Source: DASRHY01 sp046765875 (GTDB lineage: Bacteria > Actinomycetota > Actinomycetes > Propionibacteriales > Kribbellaceae). Taken from it: a stretch of DNA of 38,998 bases. Under the pieces are notes generated by a model. It was given only the letters and a program-made list of their open reading frames with translations. It was not told the origin of the DNA and did no database searches. Of the stretch, positions 8,513 to 17,326 are shown one piece after another. Made by a program: the position numbers and the translations under genes. The stretch's first letter is position 1, and every line of letters begins with the position of its first letter. Location: the NCBI GenBank assembly GCA_046765875.1, contig JBKPSJ010000031.1, positions 1 to 38,998 on the forward strand, given 5' to 3'.

Positions 8513-9219
8513 GCGTCGACCGTCTCGGCGTCGGTGGGTGCGAACGCGTCCGCCCGGTAGCGGCCGCTCGGCGGACGCCTGTTGAGCAAGTTCAGGAAGG
8601 CAGGTACGACGGTGTGCGGCTCCGGCCGGTCGGAGATGTCCTCGCCGGGGAAGGCCGCCTGGTGCATCGCCGTGCGGAGGTCGCCCGGGTCCACGGCGTA
8701 CACCGCGAGCTCTGGGTGCTCGGCCGCGAGCACCGCGCTCGCGTGGTCGAGCGCGGCCTTGGCCGATCCGTACCCACCCCAGCCCTCATACGCCTCGATC
8801 GCCGCATCCGAGCTGATGTTGAGCACGATCCCCTGCGATTCGGTCAGTCGTGGCAGCAGGTGCTGGGTCAGCGCGAGCGGTGCAACGACATCCACTTCGT
8901 ACACCCGGCGCATCTCGTCCAGCGGATAGTCCGCCAGCACGGGCTGCGGACTCGGGCCGAGGTAGCTGGCGTTGTTCACCAGCAGATCGAGCCTGCCCAG
9001 CCGGGCCACGGCCGCGGCCAGCTCCTCGCGGTGCCCCGGGTCGGTGACGTCACCGGCGATCGCGATCACGTCGGTGCCGTCGTGCGCCTGGCGCAGGGCG
9101 TCAGCGCCGCGGGCGTCCGTGATCACCGACCAGCCGCGGCCGGCGAGACCGCGGACCAGGGCGAGGCCCAGACCGGCCGACCCGCCGGTGACCAGCGCGA
9201 CAGAGAGAGATGTCGTCAT
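8509..9219 (-). CDS. SDR-family oxidoreductase
   Basis: A 236-residue short-chain dehydrogenase. Rossmann glycine motif TGGSAGLG at residues 10-17, NNAS at about 85-88, the catalytic serine in ISSD and the catalytic YGSAK pair. The substrate cannot be told from sequence; the family reduces carbonyls with NAD(P)H. ATG 9219 is chosen because a promoter with its -10 at 9230-9235 sits directly upstream, which rules out the in-frame ATG at 9234 and the GTG/ATG candidates further up. The transcript would be nearly leaderless. It is the first gene of a two-gene operon with the QueA-like gene. Confidence 0.88.
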   Translation of the reverse strand: MTTSLSVALVTGGSAGLGLALVRGLAGRGWSVITDARGADALRQAHDGTDVIAIAGDVTDPGHREELAAAVARLGRLDLLVNNASYLGPSPQPVLADYPLDEMRRVYEVDVVAPLALTQHLLPRLTESQGIVLNISSDAAIEAYEGWGGYGSAKAALDHASAVLAAEHPELAVYAVDPGDLRTAMHQAAFPGEDISDRPEPHTVVPAFLNLLNRRPPSGRYRADAFAPTDAETVDA

Positions 9220-9229
9220 GCAGACCAGC

Positions 9230-9257
9230 GTCATACTTAAAGCGTTCTTTAAGTCAA
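9230..9257 (-). promoter_or_regulatory. Promoter with palindromic operator for the SDR-QueA operon
   Basis: On the minus strand, TTGACT (9257-9252) and TATGAC (9235-9230) are 16 bp apart. The spacer is covered by a perfect inverted repeat, ACTTAAAG-4 nt-CTTTAAGT (9235-9254), AT-rich in a GC-rich genome. That geometry is typical of a repressor operator. The ATG is 10 nt below the -10 element, so the mRNA would have a leader of only about 4 nt. Confidence 0.65.
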
Positions 9258-9327
9258 GTGTCATCACAAACTGATGCGGCACGCCCAAATGCGTCACTGA
9301 GCGGAACGCTGTCAATACGATGACGGC

Positions 9328-10084
9328 GTGACCGGTGCCGCGAAGACATCACGGCCCCGGCCGACCGTCGCCGACGTCGGACGGGAGGCCGGGGTGTCGC
9401 CATCCACGGTTTCGCGGGCGCTGCACACCCAGGGCTACGCGTCGGACGACGTGCGCCGCCGTGTTCGGGCTGCGGCCGCCGAGCTCGGGTACGTCGTGAA
9501 CAGCGCCGCGCGCAGCCTGCGCAGCCGCACCTCGACCGCGGTCGGTGTGCTGATCTCGGATTTGCGGAATCCGTTCTACGCGGATCTGGCGACCGGTATC
9601 GAGCAGGTCCTCCGCGCCGAGGGCCGTCACATCGTGCTGATCAACGACAGTGGCGAGCCCGACGAGGAGATGCAGGCCGCCGAGACGCTGGTCGCGATGC
9701 GGGTGCCGGGCGTGATCCTCACCCCGGCGACCGAGCTTCGAAGCCGAGGCTGCGGCCAAGACGACCGCCGAACTACTCGACACGGCCCAGATGACCGCGT
9801 TGTTCTGCGCCAACAACGTGCTCGCACAGGGTGCGTTGTCGGTGCTCCAGCAACGCCGGGTGAAGATCCCGCGCCAGCTCAGCCTGGTGTCGTACGACGA
9901 CGTGCCGTGGATGTCGCTGGTTCATCCGGCGATGACGACCGTTGATCAGCACTCGGTGGAGATGGGCCGTACCTGCGCCCGGCTGGTCCTGGCCCGGATC
10001 CGCGACGAGCTCCCGGCCCGCCGCCGCATCGTCCGCGTCCCGCCCGAGCTCGTCCTCCGGGCGTCCACCGGCCCGCCTCGGTGA
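9328..10084 (+). pseudogene. LacI-family regulator, broken by internal deletion and frameshift
   Basis: Frame 1 encodes an intact LacI headpiece (VADVGREAGVSPSTVSRAL, hinge AARSLRSRTST) and the first part of the sugar-binding domain up to GVILTPAT near 9730. From about 9737 homology continues in frame 2: a helix AAAKTTAELLD, then TALFCANNVLAQGAL, VSYDDVPWMSLV and the C-terminus, ending at 10084. About 250 residues are represented against a usual 330-345, so roughly 80-90 codons of the middle are gone and the frame has changed. The headpiece ORF itself reads on to 9945. A TACGAT -10 box at 9316-9321 six bases before GTG 9328 suggests a leaderless mRNA. It probably once regulated the adjacent ROK kinase. 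A sequencing or assembly error is possible. Confidence 0.8.
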
Positions 10085-10121
10085 GTTGCCCACACTGGAG
10101 AGGGGATCACGGGGGCACGGC

Positions 10122-11078
10122 ATGCGGGACACGAGACCGGTCCTGGCTCTCGACGTCGGCGGTACGAAGCTGGCGGCAGGCGTGGTCCGCCCGGATGGGG
10201 CCATCGTCTCGTTCCGGCAGATACCGACCCGGGTGTCCGAGGGTCCGGTCAGCACCGTCGAACGCCTGCTGCGACTGGGCGAGGACCTACTCGACGACGC
10301 CGGAGTCGATCCGGCCGACCTGGCAGCGACCGGCGTCGGTTGCGGGGGCCCGCTCGACCCGGACAGCGGCGTGATCCTGAGCCCGTCCGGCCTGCCCGGC
10401 TGGGACCGGGTGCCACTCGGCCGGTGGGTACGCGACCGGTTCGGGTCCGCGTACGTCGAGAACGACGCGAGCGCGGCCGCACTGGCGGAGTACCGCTGGG
10501 GTGGCTGGGACGTCGACAACCTCGTGTACCTGACCGTGTCGACGGGATTCGGCGGCGGAGTGGTCCGCGACGGCGTGCTGTTCCGCGGTGCGGCAGGACA
10601 GGGCGGCGAATTCGGTCATGTGGTGATCGACTGGCACGGCCGCCCGTGCGGCTGCGGGGCGCGCGGCTGCGCCGAGGCCTACGTCTCCGGTACGTCAATC
10701 GCCAAACGCGCGGCCGAGGCGGTACTCGACGAGCAGACCTCGAGCCTGGTCACGCTCGATCCGATCACAGCGAAGGACGTCTTCGATCATGCGCTGGACT
10801 CCGACCCGGTCGCAGCGCGGATCTGGAACGAGTTGATCGCGATGCTCGGCCGGGCGGTCGCGGTCCTGATCAACGTCCTCGAGCCGGACCTGGTCGTGCT
10901 CGGCGGAGGAGTGACCCGCGCCGGCGATCGGTTGCTCGAACCGGTTCGCGAGCAGGCGCTGGCCCAGGCGATGCCGCCGGCCGCCGAGGCCTGCGACGTC
11001 GCTCTGACCCGGCACGGCGACCACGTCGGCGTGCTCGGTGCGGCGGCGATCGCCTATGACCGGCTCGACCGGTCCTGA
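10122..11078 (+). CDS. ROK-family sugar kinase (glucokinase-like)
   Basis: 318 residues. The ATP phosphate-binding motif DVGGTKLAAG is at residues 11-20, the catalytic aspartate in VENDASAAA (Asp115), and the ROK zinc and sugar motif runs from E163xGH166 to the cysteines of CGCGARGC (176-183). ROK kinases phosphorylate glucose, N-acetylmannosamine, fructose or related sugars; the exact sugar is not clear. ATG 10122 has a GGGGG stretch 8-12 bases upstream. It follows the broken LacI gene by 37 bp in the same direction, so the pair was likely a sugar-responsive unit. Its last 25 bp overlap the convergent flavoprotein gene. Confidence 0.9.
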   Translation: MRDTRPVLALDVGGTKLAAGVVRPDGAIVSFRQIPTRVSEGPVSTVERLLRLGEDLLDDAGVDPADLAATGVGCGGPLDPDSGVILSPSGLPGWDRVPLGRWVRDRFGSAYVENDASAAALAEYRWGGWDVDNLVYLTVSTGFGGGVVRDGVLFRGAAGQGGEFGHVVIDWHGRPCGCGARGCAEAYVSGTSIAKRAAEAVLDEQTSSLVTLDPITAKDVFDHALDSDPVAARIWNELIAMLGRAVAVLINVLEPDLVVLGGGVTRAGDRLLEPVREQALAQAMPPAAEACDVALTRHGDHVGVLGAAAIAYDRLDRS

Positions 11079-12646
11079 GCCAGCAGGACGCCCGGATTGA
11101 GGATGCCGTCCGGGTCGAGCGTGTGCTTGACGGCCGTCAGCGCCTCGATCGCGAGCGGCCCGACCTCGTCGGCATAGGCGTCGCGGTGGTCGGTACCGAC
11201 GCCGTGGTGATGGCTGATCGTGCCACCGGCGGCGCCGATCGCGAGGTTGGCCGCCTGCTTCGCGGCGTGCCACTGCCCGACAGGTTCTGCGGTTTGCGCG
11301 CACACGACCGTGAAGTAAAGGGAAGCACCTGTCTCGTACACATGCGATACGTGGCAGAGCACCAGCGGTGGCGTTCCCATACCGGCCAGGGTCGTGGTCA
11401 GCGCATCGGTGACTGCTGCCTTCAAGGCGGAAATGCCGGACCAGAAGGTAGCCGTCTCCAGCGTCTCGACCAGCGCACCCGCGTCGAGCAACGGGTCGCG
11501 CAGGTACGGCGCCCGATACCGTCCCTCGCGCCAGATCTCGCCCGCAGACTCGCCGAGCGCGGTTCCACCCGCATCCTGAAGCACCTGCCCGACTGCGGTG
11601 CGGCGTACCGGCACCTCGTCCGCGGTGCCTTCGTAGCCGCATACGGCGAGGCAGCCACCGGTGCCACCCGTCAGCACGTCCGGATCGGCCAGGTTGACCG
11701 CGGTCTCGGCCTCGTCAGCCAGCCGCAGCACGGTCGGCAGCGGCCCGTCCTGGGCAAGCCGGCGGATCGCGTCCAGCCCGGCGGCGAAGGAGTCGAACCG
11801 CCAGCCCTCGAAGACCCGCGCGACCGGCCGCGGCCTGATCCGCACGACGACCGAGGTGACGATCCCGAACGCGCCCTCGGACCCGAGAACCAGTTGGCGC
11901 AGGTCGGGCCCGGCGGCCGAGCGTGGCGCCCGGCCGAGCTCGATCGTGCCGCGCGGTGTCGCGAGCGTCAGGCCGACCACCATCTCGTCGAACCGCCCGT
12001 ACCCGGCCGAGGCCTGACCGCTCGACCTGGTCGCCGCGTACCCGCCGATGCTCGCGCCCTCGTACGACTGTGGGAAGTGGCCGAGCGTGTAGCCACGTTC
12101 GGCGAGCAGCGCCTCGGCCGCTGTCGCACGGAGCCCGGCCTGCATCGTCGCGGTCCGCGAGATCTCATCCAGGGCGAGCATCCTGTCGAGTCGGCGCAGG
12201 TCGATCGCGACCACGCCGGTGAAGCCCTCGCGTTCGGGGGCGAGACCGCCGACGACAGAAGTGCCGCCCGCGTACGGCACGACCGCGATCCGATGCTCGG
12301 CACACGCCTGCAACAGCGCGACGACCTCCTGATCGGATTCCGGGTATACGACGGCATCAGGTGCGTCGGTGACATCGCCCGCCCGCAACCGGAGCAGGTC
12401 GGTCGTAGACCAGCCGCGGGTATGGTCGAGCCTGGCCTGGTCGCTGTCGTCGAGTTCGAGTGCGTTGACGAGCTCTTGCGGAAGGCGTGCCGGAGGCAGC
12501 ACGATCTCAGTCTGGGGAGCGGCCGGGTGATCCACTCCGAGGTGCTTCAGCGCCGCCAGTGCGGCCTCCGGTACGTCGACCGGCCGGGCCGGATCGCCCC
12601 ACCGGTACCGCGACATCTGCACGACCGGAAGATCGGACTCGGTCAC
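11054..12646 (-). CDS. FAD-binding oxidase, alkyl-DHAP synthase-like
   Basis: 530 residues. The N-terminal RYRWGDP and the C-terminal SHHHGVGTDH are characteristic of alkyldihydroxyacetonephosphate synthase (ADHAPS)-like flavoproteins. Between them lies a PCMH-type FAD domain (VVPYAGGTSVVGGL, FPQSYEGASIGGYAATRSSG, GSEGAFGIVT). ADHAPS exchanges the acyl chain of acyl-DHAP for a fatty alcohol to make ether lipids; bacterial members may instead oxidise a hydroxyacid or glycerol derivative. GTG 12646 is supported by AGGAG 5 bases upstream. It is divergent from a TetR-GlpD pair with only 25 bp between starts; the same set occurs in Mycobacterium tuberculosis (Rv2249c glpD1, Rv2250c TetR, Rv2251 flavoprotein), recalled from memory. 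Confidence 0.85.
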   Translation of the reverse strand: MTESDLPVVQMSRYRWGDPARPVDVPEAALAALKHLGVDHPAAPQTEIVLPPARLPQELVNALELDDSDQARLDHTRGWSTTDLLRLRAGDVTDAPDAVVYPESDQEVVALLQACAEHRIAVVPYAGGTSVVGGLAPEREGFTGVVAIDLRRLDRMLALDEISRTATMQAGLRATAAEALLAERGYTLGHFPQSYEGASIGGYAATRSSGQASAGYGRFDEMVVGLTLATPRGTIELGRAPRSAAGPDLRQLVLGSEGAFGIVTSVVVRIRPRPVARVFEGWRFDSFAAGLDAIRRLAQDGPLPTVLRLADEAETAVNLADPDVLTGGTGGCLAVCGYEGTADEVPVRRTAVGQVLQDAGGTALGESAGEIWREGRYRAPYLRDPLLDAGALVETLETATFWSGISALKAAVTDALTTTLAGMGTPPLVLCHVSHVYETGASLYFTVVCAQTAEPVGQWHAAKQAANLAIGAAGGTISHHHGVGTDHRDAYADEVGPLAIEALTAVKHTLDPDGILNPGVLLAQDRSSRS

Positions 12647-12671
12647 GGGAACTCCTGTTACACTTTGACGT

Positions 12672-13280
12672 ATGATGTCTCAGCGTAGCAGAGCCGAGAA
12701 TCGCCCAACGGCCGCCAACGCCATCCCCGAGCAGCGCATCCTCGACGCGGCGTACGAGTTGCTGCTCGCGGTCGGGATGCGCCGGATGACCATGGCCGAC
12801 ATCGCCCGGCACGCCGAAGTGTCCCGCGCGACGCTGTACCGACGCTGGCCGAACGTACAGACCGTCGTGGCGGCGCTGATGACCCGGGAGTGGACCAGGG
12901 CGATGGTCGGCGGGTTCCAGCTCGACACCAAGGACGCCCGCAGCCGGCTGATCGAGGGTGTGGTCGCGGTGGCCGCGCAGACCCGGACCCATCCGCTGAT
13001 GCGCAAGATCATCGAGCTCGACCCCGAGTTCCTGACGCCGTACCTGCTGGAGCGGCGCGGCAGCAGCACGGTCGCGCAACTGGAGTTCGTCGAGCAGTCC
13101 CTCGAAGCCGGGTACGCCGACGGTTCGATCCGCGATGGCGACAAGAAGTGGCAGGCCCGGCAGATCATCCTGACCGCAATGGCATCCGCGGTCAGCGGAC
13201 CGGTCATGGCCAAGCCGAACCACTACGCCAAGCTGGACGCCGAACTACGCGCGATGCTCGAGGGATATCTCCGGCCATGA
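12672..13280 (+). CDS. TetR-family transcriptional regulator
   Basis: 202 residues with an N-terminal helix-turn-helix (MTMADIARHAEVSRATLYRRW, split across about residues 40-60) and a variable ligand domain. ATG 12672 (or 12675) has no ribosome site; TTACACT just upstream at 12658-12664 could be a -10 for a leaderless mRNA. The start region is shared with the divergent flavoprotein gene, so it probably controls both directions. Its stop overlaps the GlpD start (ATGA), so it is coupled to GlpD. Confidence 0.9.
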   Translation: MMSQRSRAENRPTAANAIPEQRILDAAYELLLAVGMRRMTMADIARHAEVSRATLYRRWPNVQTVVAALMTREWTRAMVGGFQLDTKDARSRLIEGVVAVAAQTRTHPLMRKIIELDPEFLTPYLLERRGSSTVAQLEFVEQSLEAGYADGSIRDGDKKWQARQIILTAMASAVSGPVMAKPNHYAKLDAELRAMLEGYLRP

Positions 13281-14794
13281 AGACCGTCGGCGACGCCTCG
13301 CTGAACGCCGCCCGCCGGGCGCGCGAGCTCGACGCATTGGGCGCGCCGGTCGACATGCTTGTCGTCGGCGGCGGTGTCACCGGTGCCGGTGTCGCGCTCG
13401 ACGCGGCGTCGCGTGGGTTGTCCGTCGTGCTCGCCGAGAAGCACGACCTGGCGTTCGGGACCAGCCGGTGGAGCTCGAAGCTGGTGCACGGCGGGCTGCG
13501 GTATCTCGCGGCCGGCAAGGTCGGGATCGCGCACGAGAGCGCGGTTGAGCGCGGCATCCTGATGCGCTACACAGCGCCGCATCTGGTGCATCCCGTCCCG
13601 GCCGTCGCGCCCTGGTTGCCGCACTCGAAGCTCAGTCAGGCTGCGTTGCTGCGGGCGGCATACCTGGGCGGCGACCTGCTCAGGCTGGCGGCCGGCACCA
13701 GCGGGCAGATGTTGCCCCGGTCCCGCAGGATCAGCTCGGCCGAGGCGTTGCGGTACGCACCGATGGTCCGACCGGACCTGCACGGCGGGTTGATCGACTG
13801 GGACGGCCAGGTGTACGACGACGCGCGTCTGGTTGTCGGTATCGCCCGCACAGCCGCGCGGTTCGGTGCTCGCATCCTGACGTACTGCGCGGCCGAGCAG
13901 GTGACCGGTACCGGCGCCGTGCTCGTCGACCAGATCAGCGGGCAGCGGTACGACGTACCGGCCCGGGTGGTCGTCAACGCGACCGGGATCTGGGCCGGAA
14001 CCATTGCCCCCAGCATCCATCTGCGACCGAGCCGCGGGACGCACCTGGTCCTGCCACAGTCTGTGTTCGGCGGGTTGTCGGCGATCCTCACCGTGCCCGT
14101 TCCCGACCAAGTGCGCCGGGTCGTGATGGCGATCCCCGCTCCGGACGGCCGGGTGTACGTCGGGCTGACCGACGAGGACGCGCCCGGCTCGATTCCGGAC
14201 GTAGCAGCGGCGAGCGATGACGAGATCGACTCCCTGCTGGCCACGATCAACTCAGCGATCGCGGAGCCGGTGACACGAGCGGACCTGCTCGGCACGTACT
14301 CCGGTCTGCGGCCACTGCTTGACGCCGGCACCGGTGCTACCGCGGACCTGTCGCGCCGGCACGCGGTTATCACATCGCCGGACGGGCTGGTCACGATCGT
14401 CGGCGGCAAGCTGACGACGTACCGGCGGATGGGGGAGGACACGGTCGACGCCGCCATCCGATCAGGAGGTCTCACGGCCGGGCAGTGCCGGACCCATCGG
14501 CTGCCGCTCGTTGGCGCCGGCCGCGCGGTCCATGCCCCCCGCCGGTTGGTCGAGAAGTACGGCGCCGAAGCCGTAGACGTCGTGGCATGCGCTCAAGGCG
14601 ACCCGGCGCTGCTGGAGCCGATCGCGCCGTGCGTGCCGACCAGCCGGGCCGAGCTGATGTTCGGGGTCGCCCACGAGGGTGCGCTGACGGCGGACGACCT
14701 GCTGGACCGGCGTACCCGGATCGGCCTGAGCGCCGCGGACCGGGCGGCGGCGTTACCGGCCGCGCGCGACGTGTTCGCCTCTGTCTCACGGTAG
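13277..14794 (+). CDS. glpD: FAD-dependent glycerol-3-phosphate dehydrogenase
   Basis: 505 residues. The Rossmann FAD motif GGGVTGAGVALDAASRG is at 31-47. GlpD family motifs follow: FGTSRWSSKLVHGGLRYL, RPSRGTHLVLP, YVGLTDED, and GGKLTTYRRM in the C-terminal FAD-contact region. It oxidises sn-glycerol-3-phosphate to DHAP and passes electrons to quinone at the membrane. A C-terminal domain typical of bacterial GlpD is present but short. DHAP made here would also be the backbone substrate for the divergent ADHAPS-like enzyme. TetR-GlpD are translationally coupled. Confidence 0.9.
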   Translation: MKTVGDASLNAARRARELDALGAPVDMLVVGGGVTGAGVALDAASRGLSVVLAEKHDLAFGTSRWSSKLVHGGLRYLAAGKVGIAHESAVERGILMRYTAPHLVHPVPAVAPWLPHSKLSQAALLRAAYLGGDLLRLAAGTSGQMLPRSRRISSAEALRYAPMVRPDLHGGLIDWDGQVYDDARLVVGIARTAARFGARILTYCAAEQVTGTGAVLVDQISGQRYDVPARVVVNATGIWAGTIAPSIHLRPSRGTHLVLPQSVFGGLSAILTVPVPDQVRRVVMAIPAPDGRVYVGLTDEDAPGSIPDVAAASDDEIDSLLATINSAIAEPVTRADLLGTYSGLRPLLDAGTGATADLSRRHAVITSPDGLVTIVGGKLTTYRRMGEDTVDAAIRSGGLTAGQCRTHRLPLVGAGRAVHAPRRLVEKYGAEAVDVVACAQGDPALLEPIAPCVPTSRAELMFGVAHEGALTADDLLDRRTRIGLSAADRAAALPAARDVFASVSR

Positions 14795-14821
14795 GGTTTT
14801 ACGCCGTCCTCGGGACTTCGA

Positions 14822-15628
14822 TCAATGTCGGGCCGCGCTGGTCAGACGCTCGCTCTCGGTCCAGAGGCGCTCGGCCACGGCGTCGTCCCGCGCCAGGGCG
14901 GACGGTTCGCGGGGCTTGTCGTCGTCGAAGTACAAGCCGTTGCTATCGGCAACGTCCGGGCTGACGACAAGGTAGACGATGTGCTTCGCCCCTACCTCGG
15001 GACTATCCATGCTGGTGCGTTTGACAACGGCCAGCACCGGCCGGGCGAACCACGGAGCGTGACTCCAGATCCTGGTCGCCACCGCTCCGGGGTGCAGTGC
15101 GTTGGCCGTGACCCCTTGGATCCTCTTGGCCAGGCTGCGGGTGAACATGACGTTGGCCAGCTTCGACCGCCGGTACGCGCGCATCACCTGGTAACCGTGC
15201 TCGAACCCGAGATCGTCGAAGTCCATGGTGGCGTTGTAGTGCCCGACGGAGGACACGTTCACAATGCGCTCGGTGATGCGGTCCTTGATGAGGTCGGTGA
15301 GCAGGAAGGCGGCCAAGTGGTTCACCGCGAACGTCGCCTCGATGCCGTCCTCGGTGACGGTACGGCGTGCGAACACCGTGCCGGCGTTGTTGACCAGCAC
15401 GTCGATGTGGTCGTACCTCTCGTTGACGGCTGCGGCGAGCTTGCGGACCGAGGCTTGCGAGGCGAAGTCGGCCTGGAGGCTGTCGCTGCCGGGCACCCGC
15501 TGCTCCGCGTCGCGGAGTCTGCCGGGGTCGCGGCCGACGAGGATGAGCTTGTCGCCGTTCGTGGCGAGTTGGACCGCCGCCTCCAGGCCGATCCCGCTGG
15601 TCGCACCGGTGATCAGAATCGTCCGCAT
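14822..15628 (-). CDS. SDR-family oxidoreductase (retinol dehydrogenase-like)
   Basis: 268 residues. TGATSGIG (8-15) binds NAD(P); NNAG at about 80-83; VSSVGH holds the catalytic serine; YRRSK is the Tyr-Lys pair. The NHLAAFLLTDLI and HPGAVATRIW stretches are typical of the retinol dehydrogenase/WWOX-like SDR branch. Physiological substrate unknown. It converges on glpD across a 27-bp gap and diverges from the DUF2461 gene. Confidence 0.88.
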   Translation of the reverse strand: MRTILITGATSGIGLEAAVQLATNGDKLILVGRDPGRLRDAEQRVPGSDSLQADFASQASVRKLAAAVNERYDHIDVLVNNAGTVFARRTVTEDGIEATFAVNHLAAFLLTDLIKDRITERIVNVSSVGHYNATMDFDDLGFEHGYQVMRAYRRSKLANVMFTRSLAKRIQGVTANALHPGAVATRIWSHAPWFARPVLAVVKRTSMDSPEVGAKHIVYLVVSPDVADSNGLYFDDDKPREPSALARDDAVAERLWTESERLTSAARH

Positions 15629-15675
15629 GTCTCGACGCTACTGGCCTGCCGGGGGTTCGGCGTACCGTTCGGGAC

Positions 15676-16323
15676 ATGGGCGGGATCCCGGAGGATGCGA
15701 TCAGGTTCTACGCGGACCTGGGCAAGGACAACAGCCGCGAGTTCTGGGCGGCGAACAAGCAGCGGTACGAGGACTCGGTGCGGGTCCCCTTCGAGGCAGT
15801 GCTCGGAGCGCTGGCCGGCGAGTTCGGCGAGGGGAAGGCGTTCCGGCCGTACCGGGACGTGCGGTTCACGCCGGACAAGCGGCCGTACAAGGAGCACCAG
15901 GGCGGCTTCGTCCAGACCGCCGACGGCATTGGCTGGTACCTCCAGCTCAGCGCGAACGGCCTGATGACCGGCGGCGGCTTCCACCACCACGCGCCGGACC
16001 AGGTGACCCGATACCGATCGGCCGTCGACGCAGACGACACCGGCGCCGAACTGGTCGGCATCGTCGAGAAGCTGGAGAAGGCGAAGTTCGAGCTCGGTGG
16101 TGAGGAGTTGAAGACCAAGCCGCGCGGGTACGCCGACGATCACCCGCGGCTGGACCTGCTGCGGCACAAGAGCCTCACCGTGGGCCGGGACCACGGCGTA
16201 CCGTCCTGGCTGTCGACCAATCGGGTGGTGACGAAGGTACGCGACGACTGGCGAGCGATCCGCCCACTGATCGACTGGATCACCGCCAACGTCGGCCCCG
16301 CCACCGAGGTTCGCCGGCGCTGA
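15676..16323 (+). CDS. DUF2461 (TIGR02453) family protein
   Basis: 215 residues with the family's order of motifs: AIRFYADLGKDNSREFW at the N-terminus, then FRPYRDVRFTPDKRPYKEH and a GGGFHHH region. Function unknown; no transmembrane or signal segments. A TAnnnT element (TACCGT, 15662-15667) lies 8 bases before ATG 15676 with no ribosome site, suggesting a leaderless mRNA. Confidence 0.88.
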   Translation: MGGIPEDAIRFYADLGKDNSREFWAANKQRYEDSVRVPFEAVLGALAGEFGEGKAFRPYRDVRFTPDKRPYKEHQGGFVQTADGIGWYLQLSANGLMTGGGFHHHAPDQVTRYRSAVDADDTGAELVGIVEKLEKAKFELGGEELKTKPRGYADDHPRLDLLRHKSLTVGRDHGVPSWLSTNRVVTKVRDDWRAIRPLIDWITANVGPATEVRRR

Positions 16324-16374
16324 ACCGGTCGCGTCCCACGCGGCGTACCGCTGCCGGGGTGGGAGGGTTCGGCC

Positions 16375-16857
16375 ATGGATCTGAAACCGTTCGACCCGGC
16401 GTACGCGGCCGTCGTCGCAAGTTGGGGCGGTTCGCCGGACGAGGTCTTGATGTGGTGTGGCCTGCGCGAGTACCCGGTCCCGGCATCGGCCGTGCTCGGG
16501 TGGCAGGCCGACGACGTCGCCGGCTATCTGCTGTTCGCTGACGGTAAGCCGGTCGGGTACGGCGAGCTCTGGTTCGACGAAGAGGAGGATGAGATCGAGC
16601 TCGCCCGCATCATCGTCACCCCGGCAGTCCGCGGCCGTGGCATCGGCCAGGTGCTCGTACACCACCTCACCGAAGCTGCACTGGCGACCGATTACTCCTT
16701 CATCTTCATGCGGGTCCATCCGGACAACACGGCCGCTCTCCGCTGCGACCAACGCGCCTCGTTCACCCCTGTGGATCCCGCCCGGGCCACCTCTTGGAAC
16801 GCTGAGCAACCGCTTGCGTACGTTTGGCTAAAGCATTCTTCTGCAGATCGCATGTAG
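16375..16857 (+). CDS. GNAT-family N-acetyltransferase
   Basis: 160 residues. The acetyl-CoA pyrophosphate loop VRGRGIGQVL lies near residue 83, preceded by the central strand IELARIIVTP; the C-terminal part (VHPDNTAALRCDQRASF) matches the motif B region. Substrate not predictable. GGGAGG lies about 8 bases before the ATG. It runs in the same direction as the DUF2461 gene, 51 bp downstream. Confidence 0.87.
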   Translation: MDLKPFDPAYAAVVASWGGSPDEVLMWCGLREYPVPASAVLGWQADDVAGYLLFADGKPVGYGELWFDEEEDEIELARIIVTPAVRGRGIGQVLVHHLTEAALATDYSFIFMRVHPDNTAALRCDQRASFTPVDPARATSWNAEQPLAYVWLKHSSADRM

Positions 16858-16925
16858 AGGATCGCGATCTGACTCCGACCACCCTTGCGAGAGGATTCCT
16901 GCGACTCACGCTAAGGAGCTGACCG

Positions 16926-17285
16926 ATGAAGTACATGCTGCTGATCTACAACCGCGCGGGGTACGTCGAGGCGTTGTCCGAACAGGACCGCACCGCCCTG
17001 ATGAACGAGGTCGACACGATCATGGCCGAGCTGGCCGCCTCCGGCGAGTTCGTCCGCGGCGAGGCCCTGGCCGATCCGGCCAAGACCAAGACGATCCGCG
17101 TCCGCGACGGCGTACCGGCCGTCACCGACGGCCCCTTCATCGAGGCCAAGGAGCAGTTCGCCGGCTACCTGGTCGTCGACTGCGACGAGGCCCGCGCCAT
17201 CGACATCGCGACCCGCTGGCCCGACGCCAAACACTTCGCCATGGAGGTCCGCGCCGTGGAGGACGAAGCCCTCCCCGAGTCCTGA
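16926..17285 (+). CDS. YciI/DGPF-domain protein
   Basis: 119 residues with the signature TDGPFIEAKEQFAGY (DGPF motif) and an N-terminal MKYMLLIYN strand. Family members fold like YciI and often pair with ECF42 sigma factors. This copy is an orphan; a second DGPF protein at 33466 is the one linked to such a sigma factor. AAGGAG is 7 bases before the ATG. Enzymatic activity is not established for this branch. Confidence 0.9.
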   Translation: MKYMLLIYNRAGYVEALSEQDRTALMNEVDTIMAELAASGEFVRGEALADPAKTKTIRVRDGVPAVTDGPFIEAKEQFAGYLVVDCDEARAIDIATRWPDAKHFAMEVRAVEDEALPES

Positions 17286-17295
17286 CGGCCGCGCG

Positions 17296-17326
17296 TGGAC
17301 GCCGGGGCCATTCACTCCGGCGTCCA
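17296..17326 (+). terminator. Hairpin terminator without U-tract
   Basis: A perfect 10-bp stem, TGGACGCCGG (17296-17305) and CCGGCGTCCA (17317-17326), with an 11-nt loop, beginning 10 bases after the DGPF stop. There is no run of T after it, as is common for high-GC terminators. Confidence 0.65.

Noticed and set aside
11123..12688. 521-residue plus-strand ORF opposite the flavoprotein gene
   Set aside because: Low-complexity Arg/Gly/His product; the opposite strand encodes a clear FAD enzyme with a good ribosome site.
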